DNA from: Isoetes taiwanensis
Taxonomy: Eukaryota > Streptophyta > Lycopodiopsida > Isoetales > Isoetaceae
Length of the DNA: 64,000 nt
Direction: 5' to 3'
Assembly: GCA_021234155.1 (NCBI GenBank)
Contig: JAJEKV010000032.1
Span: 13,470,283 to 13,534,282 of the forward strand
In this document: in pieces, positions 35,061 to 45,817 of the stretch
Layout: each line of letters opens with the position of its first letter
Numbering within the stretch: the stretch's first letter is position 1
Program-made: the position numbers and the translations under genes
Notes under the pieces: model-generated
The model's database searches: none
Seen by the model: only the letters and a program-made list of their open reading frames with translations
What the model was told of the DNA's origin: nothing

Positions 35061-35261
35061 TTTTGTCTTTAAAGTTTCCTTTTTTTTTTTTTTTTTACCA
35101 GCATACAGTACCTCTGGAGAGTGCTCTTCATCTTCAACACTCACTCCCTTCTGCTCAAATTCAGTCCTAATCATTTGGACTGCATGCTCCTTTGAGCGTG
35201 CAACATTTCTAAGCAGTGTAGCAAGCTGACTATTATGTGCCACAGACCTGGCCAAAGACAA
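35022..35261 (-). pseudogene. Copia gag C-terminal part upstream of the zinc knuckles
   Basis: Reads SLARSVAHNSQLATLLRNVA and RTEFEQKGVSVEDEEHSPEV, then a lysine run encoded by an A-tract, where the frame is lost just before the first zinc knuckle. The upstream boundary at 35,279 is the inversion breakpoint. The central part of gag is missing. Confidence 0.7.
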
Positions 35262-35279
35262 GATTTGATATTGCTCAGG

Positions 35280-35559
35280 ATCGATTGATATAAACTAAGA
35301 AGAATGATCTAGTGTATTTGGGTTGTGCATTCGGGAAATTTCTGGATCAGTTGAATCGAATAAACTGTTTGGGTTGTCGGGGTTAATGGTTAGCTGTTAC
35401 AGTGTTTGAATCATTCCCATTTGAACAGTAAATATACTGTAGCATTCAAAGGTTAAAGGTTATAAAACGATGGCAATGTCTAGACAATTTTAAGTTTATA
35501 ATTTGCTCTAAATTTGATTGAAGTTGATCTCGATAAATTTGTCTAGGCTATTTTCTTCA
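35280..35559 (+). repeat. Inner half of the copia 5' LTR, inverted
   Basis: Starts ATCGATTGATATAAACTAAG and ends GGCTATTTTCTTCA, matching the inner half of the 3' LTR but on the plus strand. Differences from the 3' LTR include ATGGCAATG for GCAATG, so the two LTRs have diverged slightly. Confidence 0.9.
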
Positions 35560-35560
35560 T

Positions 35561-35572
35561 TGGTATCAGAGC
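35561..35572 (+). other. tRNA-iMet primer-binding site
   Basis: TGGTATCAGAGC lies two bases after the LTR end. It is the standard primer site of plant copia elements, complementary to the 3' end of initiator methionine tRNA. Its plus orientation confirms that this block is inverted relative to pol. Confidence 0.9.
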
Positions 35573-35584
35573 TTAGCAATAAGA

Positions 35585-36148
35585 ATGTCAACCCATTTTG
35601 GTGCTAATTTGTTAATATCTATTGAAGTTTTCAAAGGTGACAATGGTTTTCAAATATGGAAACAAGGAATAAGACAGGTGCTTGAATTCGAAAACTTATG
35701 GTACCTTATTGAAGGAGAAAATGCAAGGACAGGTGACAATGCAAGAGTAACAACCTCTGTAGCAAAATCAAGTGAAGGAACTGTCCAAGAATCCAGAGCT
35801 GAAGGAAGTGGAGGTAATAGATCAACAATAAATTCTAGACTAACAGCTGGACCTGTTGATGAACTAAAGGTGATGGAGGCACAGGCTATCATTACAAGTA
35901 AGGTTGGAGCTGCCATCAAGCTGAAGCTTAGAGGTATGAATCCAAAAGAAATGTGGGAGTACATGATAAATCAGTATGAAGTCAAAACATCATCACAGAT
36001 AGACGTCTTAGAGAAGCAACTTAGGAAGCTGAAGTTGTATGAAAAGGATAATCTGACAGAGTATTTAAAAAAGTTTGATTCAATTATTGCTGATTTGGAT
36101 GGAGCAGGGGTTATCCTCAAAATATCCTTTTGGCAAGGACCATTCTGA
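35585..36148 (+). pseudogene. Copia gag N-terminus, inverted and truncated
   Basis: Starts at ATG 35,585, 12 bases after the primer site, with MSTHFGANLLISIEVFKGDN, then NGFQIWKQGIRQVLEFENLW. Further on are NPKEMWEYMINQYE and LEKQLRKLKLYEKDNLTEYL, the UBN2-type gag helices. The homologous reading ends near 36,118 (SIIADLDGAG), and the last codons belong to unrelated sequence. Gag forms the particle. The rest of gag is on the other strand or lost. Confidence 0.85.
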
Positions 36149-36420
36149 TCTTTGTTTTTTTTAATTGAACACCTGGTGCGTGCTTTTTTGCGTCAAAGGC
36201 AGCATTGGGCACCTGTATCTTCACCATTATTTTAATGTCTTTCAAGCATGCATTAAGTTTTTCTCTTGAATTCGTAGTCGTTTAGGTTGAAAGGTCATTT
36301 GATGCTTTGTCGTTGACAGCAACAAAATTCTAGAGGTGATGAGCATATTGCAACAGCACGCTTTTGCAAATTTTCAAGCCCTTGCTGTCAATCTTTAACT
36401 GTCTAACTGCTTGCTTTCTG
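36136..36420. other. Foreign filler inside the rearranged copia 5' end
   Basis: About 285 bp that resembles neither gag nor LTR and lies between the flipped gag fragment and the outer LTR half. It includes CACCTGGTGCGTGC and GGGCACCTGTATC. No coding sense. It probably arose with the inversion. Confidence 0.55.
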
Positions 36421-36694
36421 ATCAGGACTTCCTTGCCAATAGACACTCTTATCCATTCGTTTCTAATTGGCACCATGCTATTCGTTATTGGCTCACCTTT
36501 ACAATTTTAGCATAACTGTCTATAATTGAACCATCAAATTATAGCCTGCTTTTCTCAACGTTTAAGTCCCCTTTCTACTTAGGTATTCAACCTTAGCTTC
36601 TTAGCTTTCTCTTTAGAGAACTTGATTCAAGATCATCCCTTAGATCATGTCTCCATACAATTTTCATACAATATTACATGACCAAATTCTCACA
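36420..36694 (-). repeat. Outer half of the copia 5' LTR
   Basis: Matches 30,627-30,912 closely, including GGACTTCCTTGCC and ACATGACCAAATTCTCACA, and ends at the TG of the element followed by the AATTA duplication. About 25 bp of LTR around the inversion point is present in the 3' LTR but in neither 5' piece. Confidence 0.9.
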
Positions 36695-36699
36695 AATTA
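36695..36699. repeat. Target-site duplication of the copia element (right)
   Basis: AATTA directly after the terminal CTCACA of the LTR. It pairs with 30,322-30,326. Confidence 0.85.
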
Positions 36700-37225
36700 T
36701 TTCTTTGTCACAAACTAAGGAATCAAGTGTTCAAAAGAATTCAAATCTTCAAAAGAAATAAAGACAAACTCATTTTCATAGCTGAAGTACAAAACTTCAG
36801 ATGAGTTCTGAAAATTACAAAATGGGTTTACATTTCATCCTCATCAGAACGAGCTTCGGGTAAATTTTGTAAAATTTTCTCCTCATCTAAAGGATCCAGC
36901 CTATATGGGGTAAAAGCATGAAAGGGTGTACGTACATCGTACTGAATTGAAGGACGAATTTGTGCTTTTTTGGGGTACATTTTAGATGTACATCAAGATA
37001 CTATGGTTTGTCGTTTTGTGTCAGATATGCAATGATTGCAAGATCATCCCTGACATTCCCCCCGAAATTCTTGGTTAACCACCGAACCATAGAACCAATT
37101 GAATGGATCCGCCCCCCTCCCTTCCGAAATTCCCCTTTTTCACCGGGACTAACACCGAACGAATTCCAGAAGCAAACACATGCCAATTGAATATACAAGA
37201 AATATAAATCAATTTCAATCTGTTC

Positions 37226-37855
37226 ATGGAGGGCGAGAATTCCAATGGAAGTGATGGTTCTAAGCGCAAGTATGCCAACATTGGCCAGTGTTATGCCACA
37301 AAACAAATAAAGCAGCGTGTTGACAGGATTGCATCGTCGATTCTTTGGCAAACGCCGTCCGGATCAAAGATTAGTTTTTGTGATCGTTTGTTGCAAGATG
37401 ACAGCTTTTTTTACGTTTCGAACTCGTAATTGGAAATCCTTCCGAAGTTATTGTTATGAAATCAATGATCAGAAACTTGAAAGATGGGCTTCAAGAAGTA
37501 AAAGTCCGCTAATAGCAAAGATAAATTGGTCGCAAAACATTCACTTTGTTATCAATGATTGTTGGAAAAAGGAGATATAAACAAGAATGTTTCTTCAAAA
37601 TTGCTAAAGATACAGCCAAGAAATTTATCCAAAGCTGCAGCAAGAAGGAAGATAATGTCATTAAGTGGAGCAAATGTATGGGCTTTGGCAGGAAGGATGC
37701 CAAGATCAAATAGAATCGATGATTCAATCAAATGTCGGATTCGTGAATTTTGGCTTGACAATACCAAAGTTTCACCAAAGGTTAGAGATGTCATGAAGAG
37801 GAGAACACAAGCAATACAATACCTTGATATCTCACAGGTTTGCTCTTGTAATTGA
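37226..37855 (+). pseudogene. Transposase N-terminal region, DDE family copy 1
   Basis: An opening frame from ATG 37,226 (MEGENSNGSDGSKRKYANIG) leads by frame changes to 37,559-37,840, which reads ARRKIMSLSGANVWALAGRM and CRIREFWLDNTKVSPKVRDV, then MKRRTQAIQYLDIS. The block FWLDNTKVSPKVRD followed by a basic KRR resembles the segment that precedes the catalytic core in related proteins I recall from animal genomes (F-Y/W-x-D-x3-S-x3-P...). It ends at a probable splice donor. The copy is decayed. Confidence 0.5.
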
Positions 37856-37948
37856 ATCAATTCAGTTTTGGAGATTATGTTTTCTTCCAAAATTCTTTCA
37901 TGACTTTCTTCTGTACATTCTAGTTCTGTTCCGAGTGACCTGTTAATG

Positions 37949-40327
37949 AATATGTAGCATTATAACAGGGGGTTTCTTTTGTATTTTTGTATGTTTTTTC
38001 CTAAGGTTTTTATATAATTTCATGGATGTATTTGATGAGGTATACTAATTAGTATATCTAGAGTGCGCATACACTTAAACTAACTTTGATGCCTAATTCC
38101 AATGGTTTAGACCCATATGTCATATATTTCTTTATATTTGTATTTTCTTGTAGTATCATATTCTGCTCGACATGCAAGCCTCGAGATAACCCATTTTAGG
38201 GTTATGTGTTGGGAACTTATTGGATTCCTTCAGCATCCGGCAGTGTCTCCAGAAGAACCGCACCAGCTTCTCATCCATTCGGGGCAGTTATTTGGCCAAA
38301 ACCTGTGAGCCACGCTTATGGGAACTTCCCCACATCTAGTGCGAGCTAGCTCTCTTGCTCCAGTTCCGACAGCTTTAGCGATTACAGGAGGGCAGGGCAG
38401 GGCAGGGGCCGCATAAACGAAATAAAGAAAAAGAGGTTTCTTTCCTTTGCTTCTGATTTCTGCAGTTGAAGCTCCAACAGCTCATCTAAGTAGCTTCGAC
38501 CTATTTGATCCATAATCCTGCAAGACTTGAAGTTCTCATTACTCCAAGACTGGAGAAAGGTCAGAAAGTTTCCATGGATTTTTGCATATTCCCACGATTT
38601 TCTTAAAACAGTAGATGGTTTACACTAAGCTTTGTTCAATACAGTCTTCTGTTCACGGTATGAGTATGAGGATTGTCGGTTTTGTACACCCATATCTTGT
38701 ACAAGGCCATGTGTGTGTTTCTTCAAACCTAAGTTTCCTTTTTCTTAACTGCTTGAATTTTTTGAAAGCTCACCACTGTCGTAGTATAATGTTGGTTTTT
38801 TCCTTTCTCAGTGGGCAACATGACATGCAGTTATTACAGTTCCGTTGCTGGTTGCATTTGAGTTGCTGCTCTGCGCCTTTCTTGACAGCAATCAAGGTAG
38901 ATTAAATTTCAGTCAAGTATTTCCAGGTATCATTGGTATTTCCAGGAGAAGATGACTCAGTCAGTAGTGATCATGCTGAACTGTGAAAAATGAAGGCGAG
39001 AGGTTTAAGTTCCATCAGTTCTCTGGTTTATCACGTAATTCCTTCGCCTAATCAAAAGTTGTACATGTATGCAAAAAATCTAACATGAACTTCATTGTCA
39101 ATGTTTTAGCCCCATAATGGTGTCATATAGCTACTGTGGAATGAACTGGCGTCTCGTATTCTCAACTTCTTGATTTGATCTTTGTTTCATTTGTGTTTTA
39201 TTGCTTGATTTTTTGTCTTTGTTATGGTTTTTATTTTCTCGACATGTTCGGTTTGATGAGTTGTAAAACTTGTCTAGGTTTTGGAACTCCCATCATAAGC
39301 TTGAAAATAGTTTTTATTCCTCTCTTGATCTTAGAAGCGGCAATCCCGGTGGATAATTTCGTGCCGCTTATAATACTTGATGTCTGGAATGGTGTTTTGT
39401 GATTGGTGGTTTCATGTGTCATGTACATATAATTGAGAAAGATGCTAATCTTTTCGTTCGATGCACGGATGTGCGGGGCCTTAATACCTGCCGATGAAGA
39501 GAGCTTGACCGATGAAATCATCCGGGAGACACTACGTGCGATGAGTAACTTCAAAGATTGATGGAGTTACTTCAGCCATTTTTATATTTTTGAGAATAGT
39601 TTGGTATAACATTAGGAAGATGTACTACTCTTTTAATGTCCGCAAGTAAAGACTTACGGATAGCTTGTGCATTTTCTACCATTATAAATGGTTGCCTAAC
39701 CCAAAGCTATATGCATGTATGGATGTATGCAACTTCGAGAAAAAACAACGAGGATTTAACTGTTTGTTCATTATTAATAAATTCTATTTATAATATTATA
39801 TGTCTAATTCTATGCAATGTTTTCGTTTCCATAATTTGAGCACCTCTAGTTTGTTAGATTTGTGAGGCTATGATACATCATTAGAGTATTCCATCATCAA
39901 AGTATTAGGTAATGTCTATATCTACACCCTTACACCATCCTTAAGGCCCCGAAGGGGCCAAAAAAATTTTTAGTTAACACAAACCATTAGCATACAACTA
40001 ATATTATTAAGAAAAACCATTGCATTTGACACATTTAAATTAAAATCCCCCTTAAACCCCCTTTGGTTTGGGTGCATATTCACACGGGGGGTTATGTAGG
40101 GCAGCGAGAGCCCCAAAAAATTTACAATACATGTACAAAATTAACACCATTAAGTACATTCTCTCAAACCTTATAGTATTTTGCAAGATTTAATATACAG
40201 TATGCAAAAACTTGTACATGCATACCCCACAAACGAGGATCGTTATGTACGGTCTAGATCTTGGAATAAAGGGCAAATATGCCTATCCGACAGCTCTCGT
40301 TGCCCGGGGTAACCCCCCGTGTGAATA
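37949..40327 (+). repeat. 2.35-kb inverted duplication, left arm
   Basis: Matches 52,901-55,244 on the opposite strand over the whole length. Examples are GTATACTAATTAGTATA, GCATCCGGCAGTGTCTCCAG, the 96-codon open stretch at 38,615-38,905 (mirrored at 54,290-54,580), and CCTTAAGGCCCCGAAGGGGCC. The outer end is ATATGTAGCATTATAAC. The inner end is GTGTGAATA, the terminus of the embedded MITE. The open stretches inside lack a recognised domain and probably derive from UTR-like or intronic DNA. No terminal inverted repeats of its own were seen. Confidence 0.9.
39935..40327. mobile_element. Long-TIR MITE family, copy 2 (one side)
   Basis: Reads GGCCCCGAAGGGGCC, then a long A/T section, CCCCCTTAAACCCCCTTTGG, then TATTCACACGGGGGGTTA. 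It ends with the complementary TAACCCCCCGTGTGAATA at 40,310-40,327. The inner palindromic core (40,078-40,327) has complete ends with GAGAGC next to both. The outer arm beyond the core is present on one side only, so the duplication ends exactly at the core terminus. Confidence 0.75.
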
Positions 40328-40419
40328 CACATGGTTTTCATGAAATGTATTGCATTTTACATTGTTTACATTTATACATTGTTTACATAGTAGCAGAAAT
40401 CTTGCAGTGATGTGCTATT

Positions 40420-40780
40420 AGGTACTTTTTAGATGTACATCCATTAACACTTACATGTCCATGCAGCTGCATTTACATGTACTTGAATATCAAAATTACA
40501 TCATTTTACATTTTAGTGTACTTTCAGGTAATGAAGCCAAACAAATCAGACATATGTACATTAGTTGTACTAATATTGTAACATTAATGTGATGTACTAA
40601 TATTGGAACATTAATTAGATGTACATTGGATGTACATTGGATGTACATTGGATGTTCAGTGGAACTGTTGGCTGTACATTAGATGTACTGATGTACATTA
40701 GATGTCTGATAACATCGCATCGATTGGAACTGTTGGATGGACATTTTATGTACATAGAACATACATTAATTGTACAATAG
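40420..40780. repeat. TGTACAT-rich cluster 1
   Basis: Dense copies of the near-palindrome ATGTACAT, including four consecutive GATGTACATTG units at 40,618-40,655 and further copies to 40,775. It lies just before the transposase catalytic exon of copy 1. Similar clusters are found near 36,930-36,995, 42,770-42,830 and 46,480-46,950. Confidence 0.85.
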
Positions 40781-40879
40781 TATAGTTCAATACTCTTTTG
40801 GCATCTGGTTGCCGACATCATTTTGCTAACATGGTCTTTAATGCTTTTGTTATTGCGATCGAGCTTTATCAGCGGTTTG

Positions 40880-42600
40880 TATATCGAATCCACGATACCA
40901 AAATTCACCTTCGACGGTTCGAAAGTATCCGAAACCTGATTGCATAAGGAAATTGAAGGAGAGAAACACATGTTGTTGTGTCAAACATGAGCAAGCAGAT
41001 CTGTACAGAAAGGCCTTCAATGATATGAGGAGATCCCTACATGTTAATTGCACTTGCTGCTGCAGTGTCTGTGCATCCCAGCAAAACAATGGAGTATGTC
41101 AAGCAAACAAGAAGACTTTTGATAATGTTAGTATCTTGTGGAGGTCAACAGGTTTTAGAAATATGTGGACGGATGAATGGCATAAACTAAAATGCATCAA
41201 AGGCGAATGTGATGAATGTGGAGTGAAGAAATTAGACATCCGTCCAAACGAGGAAGATGGAATTGAGAATGTGGTGGCAAGTATATGCATATGTCAATGA
41301 GCCATCCAAAAAAGGTACATCCAGAAGGCTTAGATTAGTTGATCAGAATGACAAAGCATCTGTTTTGTTAAAGAACATGAAAAATCAGCTTGCTAAGTTT
41401 ACAGATCATAACTTTACAAACATTAATCTGGCGAGCAAGCAGTTTAAAAGATGTGTTGAGAAACTCCGGATAAAGTGTGTTGTGCATTTGTTGACTTTTT
41501 GAGAGAACTACACATTGAAACCAGGGGACGAAGTGCAATCCGAGCATTGGAATCGATCAAATTAGTATTTTGGTCCATATTTCAATGATAAAAATAGAAG
41601 GTAAGCTTAAAAAAAGCAATTGCATTTCTATGTTTGAGGATGACATGAAGCATGACACTCATTTTGTGCAACATGGTTTTAAATTACATTTGGGGTGGCT
41701 TAAGAATAATGGAGGTGGACACATAAACCTTCATTATGTGTGGTCGGATGGTTGTGCATCTCAATTCAAATCAAGACGGGCATGGTATGGAATCTGTAGA
41801 TACCATGTTGAAAATAAAATTCGAAAGTGATATGGAATTTCTTTGGATCTGGCCATGGGAAAGGCACATGATGGCGTAGGCTGGTATAGCAAAGTTGTGG
41901 CTTGAGAGAGCGAAAGCAGAGAAAACAAAATGGCATGCCGTGGCAAAAGTAAACAAACTTGTGCGATTTTAAGGGCCAAGGAATCGGATTGTGAGAGGGT
42001 GTTTTGGGAGGTTGGAAAAGCAGATGTGAGCAGGCAGCAAGCATTCAATTGCAAGACTTTACACGGTACTCAGCAGATACATTACGTGTCAACTATAAAC
42101 CCAGCCAGATCCAACAAAGTTGCTATGCGAGACCACTCTCGTGCTTTTGTAATGCTTGCATTAACTTCAATTGGTTGAGTTGTGAGAACATTAAACATTG
42201 TGGAGAATGGTCTCTAAAAGTTTGGAGCCCACAGATCATATTGCCTCGTGTTGAAGCTGAAAATGATGTGGATGTTTTGTATGCAGAGGAGGGGGCAGGC
42301 TGGTTTAGATGACACCTTGTATTTTTTGGATGTATTTGTGTCTTTTGCAGCACTGGACAATGTGGAAGGTGTTTCATACTATGTTCTCATGTGCACCGAG
42401 GGGAAAAGCATGCATTGGAAGAAGATTCAATTGATGACTATGGAAATGAATACTCTGCTGGCACTAGTGTCATTGAAGGACAATATTATGAACTAATCGG
42501 GCTGCTACAATAAGTATAAACCGCTTCCTACTAAGAATGTTTTGGTACACTGCATAATCGTGATTGGGGTTGAATCCCATTCAAGAAAGTAAAACACAAG
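40880..42600 (+). pseudogene. Transposase catalytic region, DDE family copy 1
   Basis: Upstream is a Cys-rich segment (CCCVKHEQADLYRKAFNDMR, then CTCCCSVC) and GECDECGVKKLDIRP, likely zinc-binding. The first catalytic region is shifted, but ENYTLKPGDEVQSEHWN at 41,503-41,553 parallels ENYTFKKQEEVQSMRWVNNQ of copy 2, in which VDFAENY supplies the first Asp. HDTHFVQHGFKLHLGWLK, then VWSDGCASQFKSRRAW, gives the second acidic residue. In another frame WNFFGSGHGKG follows, matching copy 2 FCSNHGKGEHDG. A C-terminal block ends near TSVIEGQYYE at 42,470. Several stops and frame changes make it inactive. The family also occurs in animals as far as I recall, but I cannot name it with certainty. Confidence 0.6.
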
Positions 42601-42769
42601 TGAAGGGGCAAGCCTGACATTTCACTTGCGGATGAAGTCCATGAGACATTGTTATCACAACTTCCAACAATTGTAGATGACACGGACTAAGTCGGATCGT
42701 AGTACTTTCCTGAAATATTGTAATACTTTGTTATAAGAAATCAAGAACTGGACTACTTGAAGTGCATTA

Positions 42770-42835
42770 TGTACATCAATGTACATAAGATGTACAACAA
42801 TGTACATCTTATGTACATCCGTTGTACATTCGAAA
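42770..42835. repeat. TGTACAT-rich cluster 2
   Basis: Five near-palindromic TGTACAT motifs in about 60 bp (ATGTACATCAATGTACAT...) directly after the transposase copy 1. Confidence 0.85.
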
Positions 42836-42839
42836 TATT

Positions 42840-43550
42840 ATAAAAATTTGTTAAGTGTAAGTTGATTAGAATTGAACACAAGAAAGTTGAATTGCATAAA
42901 CATTAAAAATGGTTTTGATCATGGCAAAGATAAGAAATGGACAGGTTTTCATGTACAAATGGTTGATATATTTATATTGTGGACATAAATACAACACACG
43001 AAAATGAGCATGGCTCATAATTCATGACCAAGCTTCAAAATGTCAAGTAGGAGCGATATCTTATGACTATTGCATCATGTCTTCCGCCCCCGAGAGGTGA
43101 AGAGATATCCTCTAAAAGATAGTCCATGCGGTTTCTATAGCACGTGCCAGCGGCAAACCTTTCCATCCTACATGGCACTGCATCTTCGAGGACCGTGCCT
43201 TCCCCAAGGGTTGTGCAACAAGTGATTTTGCTGCCAATATACCTTTCATGGTTGCTCGTTCCTCATAATTTTCAATTTGCTCAACCTTTTCCCAAAGTTC
43301 GAGAACAGAAAGTATAGAGGCGATAATCGGTCCCCAACCCTATGTACTTGCGGCTTGTGTTGGTTTGTATTACCTCGGGTGTGCAGTGAGAACTCTATCT
43401 CTTAGTTTCTTAATAGTCTTTTGTGTTTGGTCCATTCATCTACAAAGCAAATGAAGATCACTTAATTATGTATACACACTCATAATTGTACCAATAAGAA
43501 AGACAAGAAGAACAGAGTACTCAAGTGCAATGAACAAAACTTTGATACAT
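42840..43550. other. Spacer without a recognised gene
   Basis: No readable conserved domain. It lies downstream, in minus orientation, of the phosphatase relic and may hold its decayed 3' part or the end of the transposon. Confidence 0.4.
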
Positions 43551-43554
43551 ATAT

Positions 43555-44420
43555 TCATAACATTTGAATTTGTACATCGGTCAAAGTCTGTACCAACAAT
43601 GGGCGGTCGAGAGGCCAATAACATGATGGCGGTTTCTCCATTCCTTGCTCAGTATATTGACTAAATTTTGAGAGCAGAGCACCCAAGTTCTTTGCCATAG
43701 TTTGCCAAAGCAAAATCTGTTCCACCTGCTCTCGATATGCCATCTGGCGCATTAGTCATTGGATGCTCTTTCACATAAACTATACCATCTTGGCCATTTT
43801 GAATCCATTAAGCCATGGAATGAGCTCCATGACAAGCAATGTCACCGGCTAATATCGGTGTCAAGAGAAAGGACATATGTAGCTTCCTACAGGATTCAAA
43901 GTGGATTTGTATCTTTTCGTCGTCGATCGAGCTGTATGTCCATAGTACTCACGGGTACTCTTTCCATACCACGACTAATGGTTTCACAAACAACCCCTTT
44001 TGAGGTTCATGAGGGTGTTTGTGTGGCGAGAGTCCAACACTTGCCCCGGTCGTAAACAAACTTCAGCTTTATGGAAAAAGCATCACAAATATGTTCCACA
44101 ATTGGTTGAAGATTTTTAGAAGTGAGTGAAGACCAGATGGCAACATCAAACCCTTCTCTTACAAATGCTAACAGTGATGCTAACCCTGGCCTGCAGTAAA
44201 CAAACCTGTTTCCTATATTAAATTGAAGCTCATCTTTCTGGATCTGTTGGTATCTTGAGTTAATATTTTCATTCTTGTGCACACTCTTGCCCAACACAGA
44301 ATTTAAGTCAAAGACACTCTTGCAAGAAAACACTTGCCCAACACTCTTGCAAGAAAACACTTGAGATTCACAATTTATAATTACATTTCAGACACACAAT
44401 TGAGAAAACACATTGATAAT
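43555..44420 (-). pseudogene. FCP1/NIF-like HAD phosphatase relic
   Basis: FCP1-homology proteins are Asp-based phosphatases, often acting on the RNA polymerase II tail. The minus frame 44,360-44,007 reads SVFDLNSVLGKSVHKNEN, matching the DLNG-L form of the HAD motif I common in plant members. Next is RFVYCRPGLASLLAFVREGF and then DVAIWSSLTSKNLQPIVEHI, the FCP1 hallmark R-P-G and W-S-S blocks, and KLKFVYDRGKCW. After a frame change KPLVVVWKEYP and then SIDDEKIQIHF near 43,920 give the downstream D-D motif. The further part is degenerate. Frameshifts make it a pseudogene. It follows the C48-like segment on the same strand. Confidence 0.7.
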
Positions 44421-44739
44421 TACACGATTGTTATTTGCACAGGTGTAAGTGAGACAAATAAAAATTAATTTTTTCATTACTTATTGAGTACAAAGAAGCT
44501 CGGAGCATGGCTCATACAAAACTGTAATTTACAAACAAGTCAAAGGGACTATCTACCCTGTGTAGGAACAACTGCTTGTATATTCATCTCGCCTTCTACA
44601 ATTAATGCCTCCATTAGATGATCCTCTCGTGACTTGGCATAGGCATCGGTGAACCAAGCTGGGTGTCATCCGCATGGTGCACAAGTATTAGAGGACTATA
44701 CCAACAAATAACTAATAGGAAAATAACATGTTCTACTTA

Positions 44740-45305
44740 CAAAAATGGAGCTTGGCGGCATCAACCACCACGGCATCTATGAATTTGTGCATGTAAGCCA
44801 CAATGTACATGCAAGGGTTCTTGGTACTAGTTTCGGCATTTTAGGACAAAAAACACGAGGAGCATCAAAGTTCTTCCTACCATGGTTTAATTTGTTGGAT
44901 CCGAGCATCATGTTATTGATCACAAGCTTATGAAACCCGCAAAATTGCAATGTGAGAATAAATCAAGCATAAGAAATTGCAATATGAGAATAATCAAATC
45001 ATAAAAAAAAATGTAAACTCATACTTACTTACGGACCACTTTAGCATCGGGTACATAGCCTTTGACAGAGAGAGGATCTCGTATACTTGGGCTAGCTATA
45101 GATGGAAAAGAGCTTTTCGGTGGACCGGCAAGCACAAGTATTGCCAATGCCACATTTGGGCCTTTGAGAATTGGAACAAATATGTATTGGCATCTTGCAA
45201 TCAAAATGCCATCCAGCCCTTCCTTTATGTTAGTGTTACGTGCATCCGCCCCAGTTCTTGAGGGAATTCACAAATTTCGGAAGGTGTCCGTCGAACCGTA
45301 AAAAC
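44740..45305 (-). pseudogene. Degenerate C48 (Ulp1-like) protease segment
   Basis: The minus frame at about 45,215-45,050 reads RCQYIFVPILKGPNVALAIL, closely parallel to KCQYMFVPACDGHHWTCF of the 29-kb protease, but with the catalytic His-Trp replaced. FPS stands where the Asp-containing FDS is expected. Further on, near 44,830-44,750, NPCMYIVAYMHKFIDAVVV resembles the region around the catalytic Cys (compare CGPAVCSFMHKFV), with the Cys-Gly lost. This is a weak but ordered match. It could be a coincidence of decayed sequence. Confidence 0.35.
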
Positions 45306-45817
45306 TTGTGTTTCCAATCGGATGGAAGATCGCTACAAAGGTACCGCACACAAATCCAGATTACATATTAATACATAAGATGAGTGACTTAGGGAATGAA
45401 ATAACATAAATATGTTGAAATGCTAGCCTACCTCCCATAGACATCTACCATCTTAGAGGTCAAGTCCGACTTCAGCCAGAACTTCGTCAACATCACTTTG
45501 AAAGATAGAGGGTGAAGGCTTAGGAGGACAGTCCCTATAAGGAGTGAATGGAACCAACCTTTTCAGTCGGTTCACTAAACTGTACAAGGAAACAACAACA
45601 TTAGCAAAAGAATATATCTATTGTAATCAATTGTATATTACTCACCTTGTAAATTCATCACCGCTTCAAACATCTTTCGAGGACTGGCTTGCACCTTATT
45701 TGTTATCACATCAATATTTGCTTGTAGATCCTCTTCCTCTTCAGGCTTCGGAAGGATCGGGATCAGCTTCCTTCACGGCACTGTGATCGTGTCCTATGTA
45801 CAAAAAAATGTGGTTAA

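Larger units (their letters stand above)
30327..36694 (-). mobile_element. Ty1/copia LTR retrotransposon, rearranged
   Basis: The element lies on the minus strand with an intact 3' LTR, a polypurine tract, gag, protease, integrase, reverse transcriptase and RNase H in copia order, and matching AATTA duplications at both ends. Integrase precedes reverse transcriptase, which defines Ty1/copia. The 5' end is rearranged: only the outer half of the 5' LTR (36,694-36,420) is in the proper orientation. The inner half, the primer site and the start of gag are flipped (35,280-36,135). About 285 bp of foreign sequence fills 36,136-36,420. A GC-rich insertion interrupts pol near 32.9-33.55 kb. It is a dead copy, though most domains are still long open frames, which suggests a fairly recent insertion. 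Confidence 0.9.
36925..42840 (+). mobile_element. DDE-type transposon of an uncommon family, copy 1, interrupted
   Basis: The transposase N-terminal part lies at 37,226-37,840 and the catalytic part at 40,880-42,600, both on the plus strand. Between them, just after a potential donor CAG|GTTTGC near 37,836, sits the left arm of the inverted duplication (37,949-40,327). TGTACAT-type repeats occur before the first part (36,930-36,995), before the catalytic part (40,420-40,770) and after it (42,770-42,830). Element ends and target duplications were not resolved, so the limits are approximate. All exons are frameshifted. Confidence 0.55.

Noticed and set aside
38117-38905. Open frames of 63 and 96 codons inside the inverted arms as genes, since both arms keep them
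   Set aside because: The arms are almost identical, so shared frames reflect recent duplication and not selection. No domain or splice context supports coding.
37949-40327. Inverted arms as LTRs of a retrotransposon
   Set aside because: They are inverted, not direct, lack TG...CA ends, and no primer site or polypurine tract adjoins them.
40420-40780. TGTACAT cluster as a CRISPR array
   Set aside because: Repeats are short, palindromic and irregularly spaced without unique spacers, and the genome is eukaryotic.
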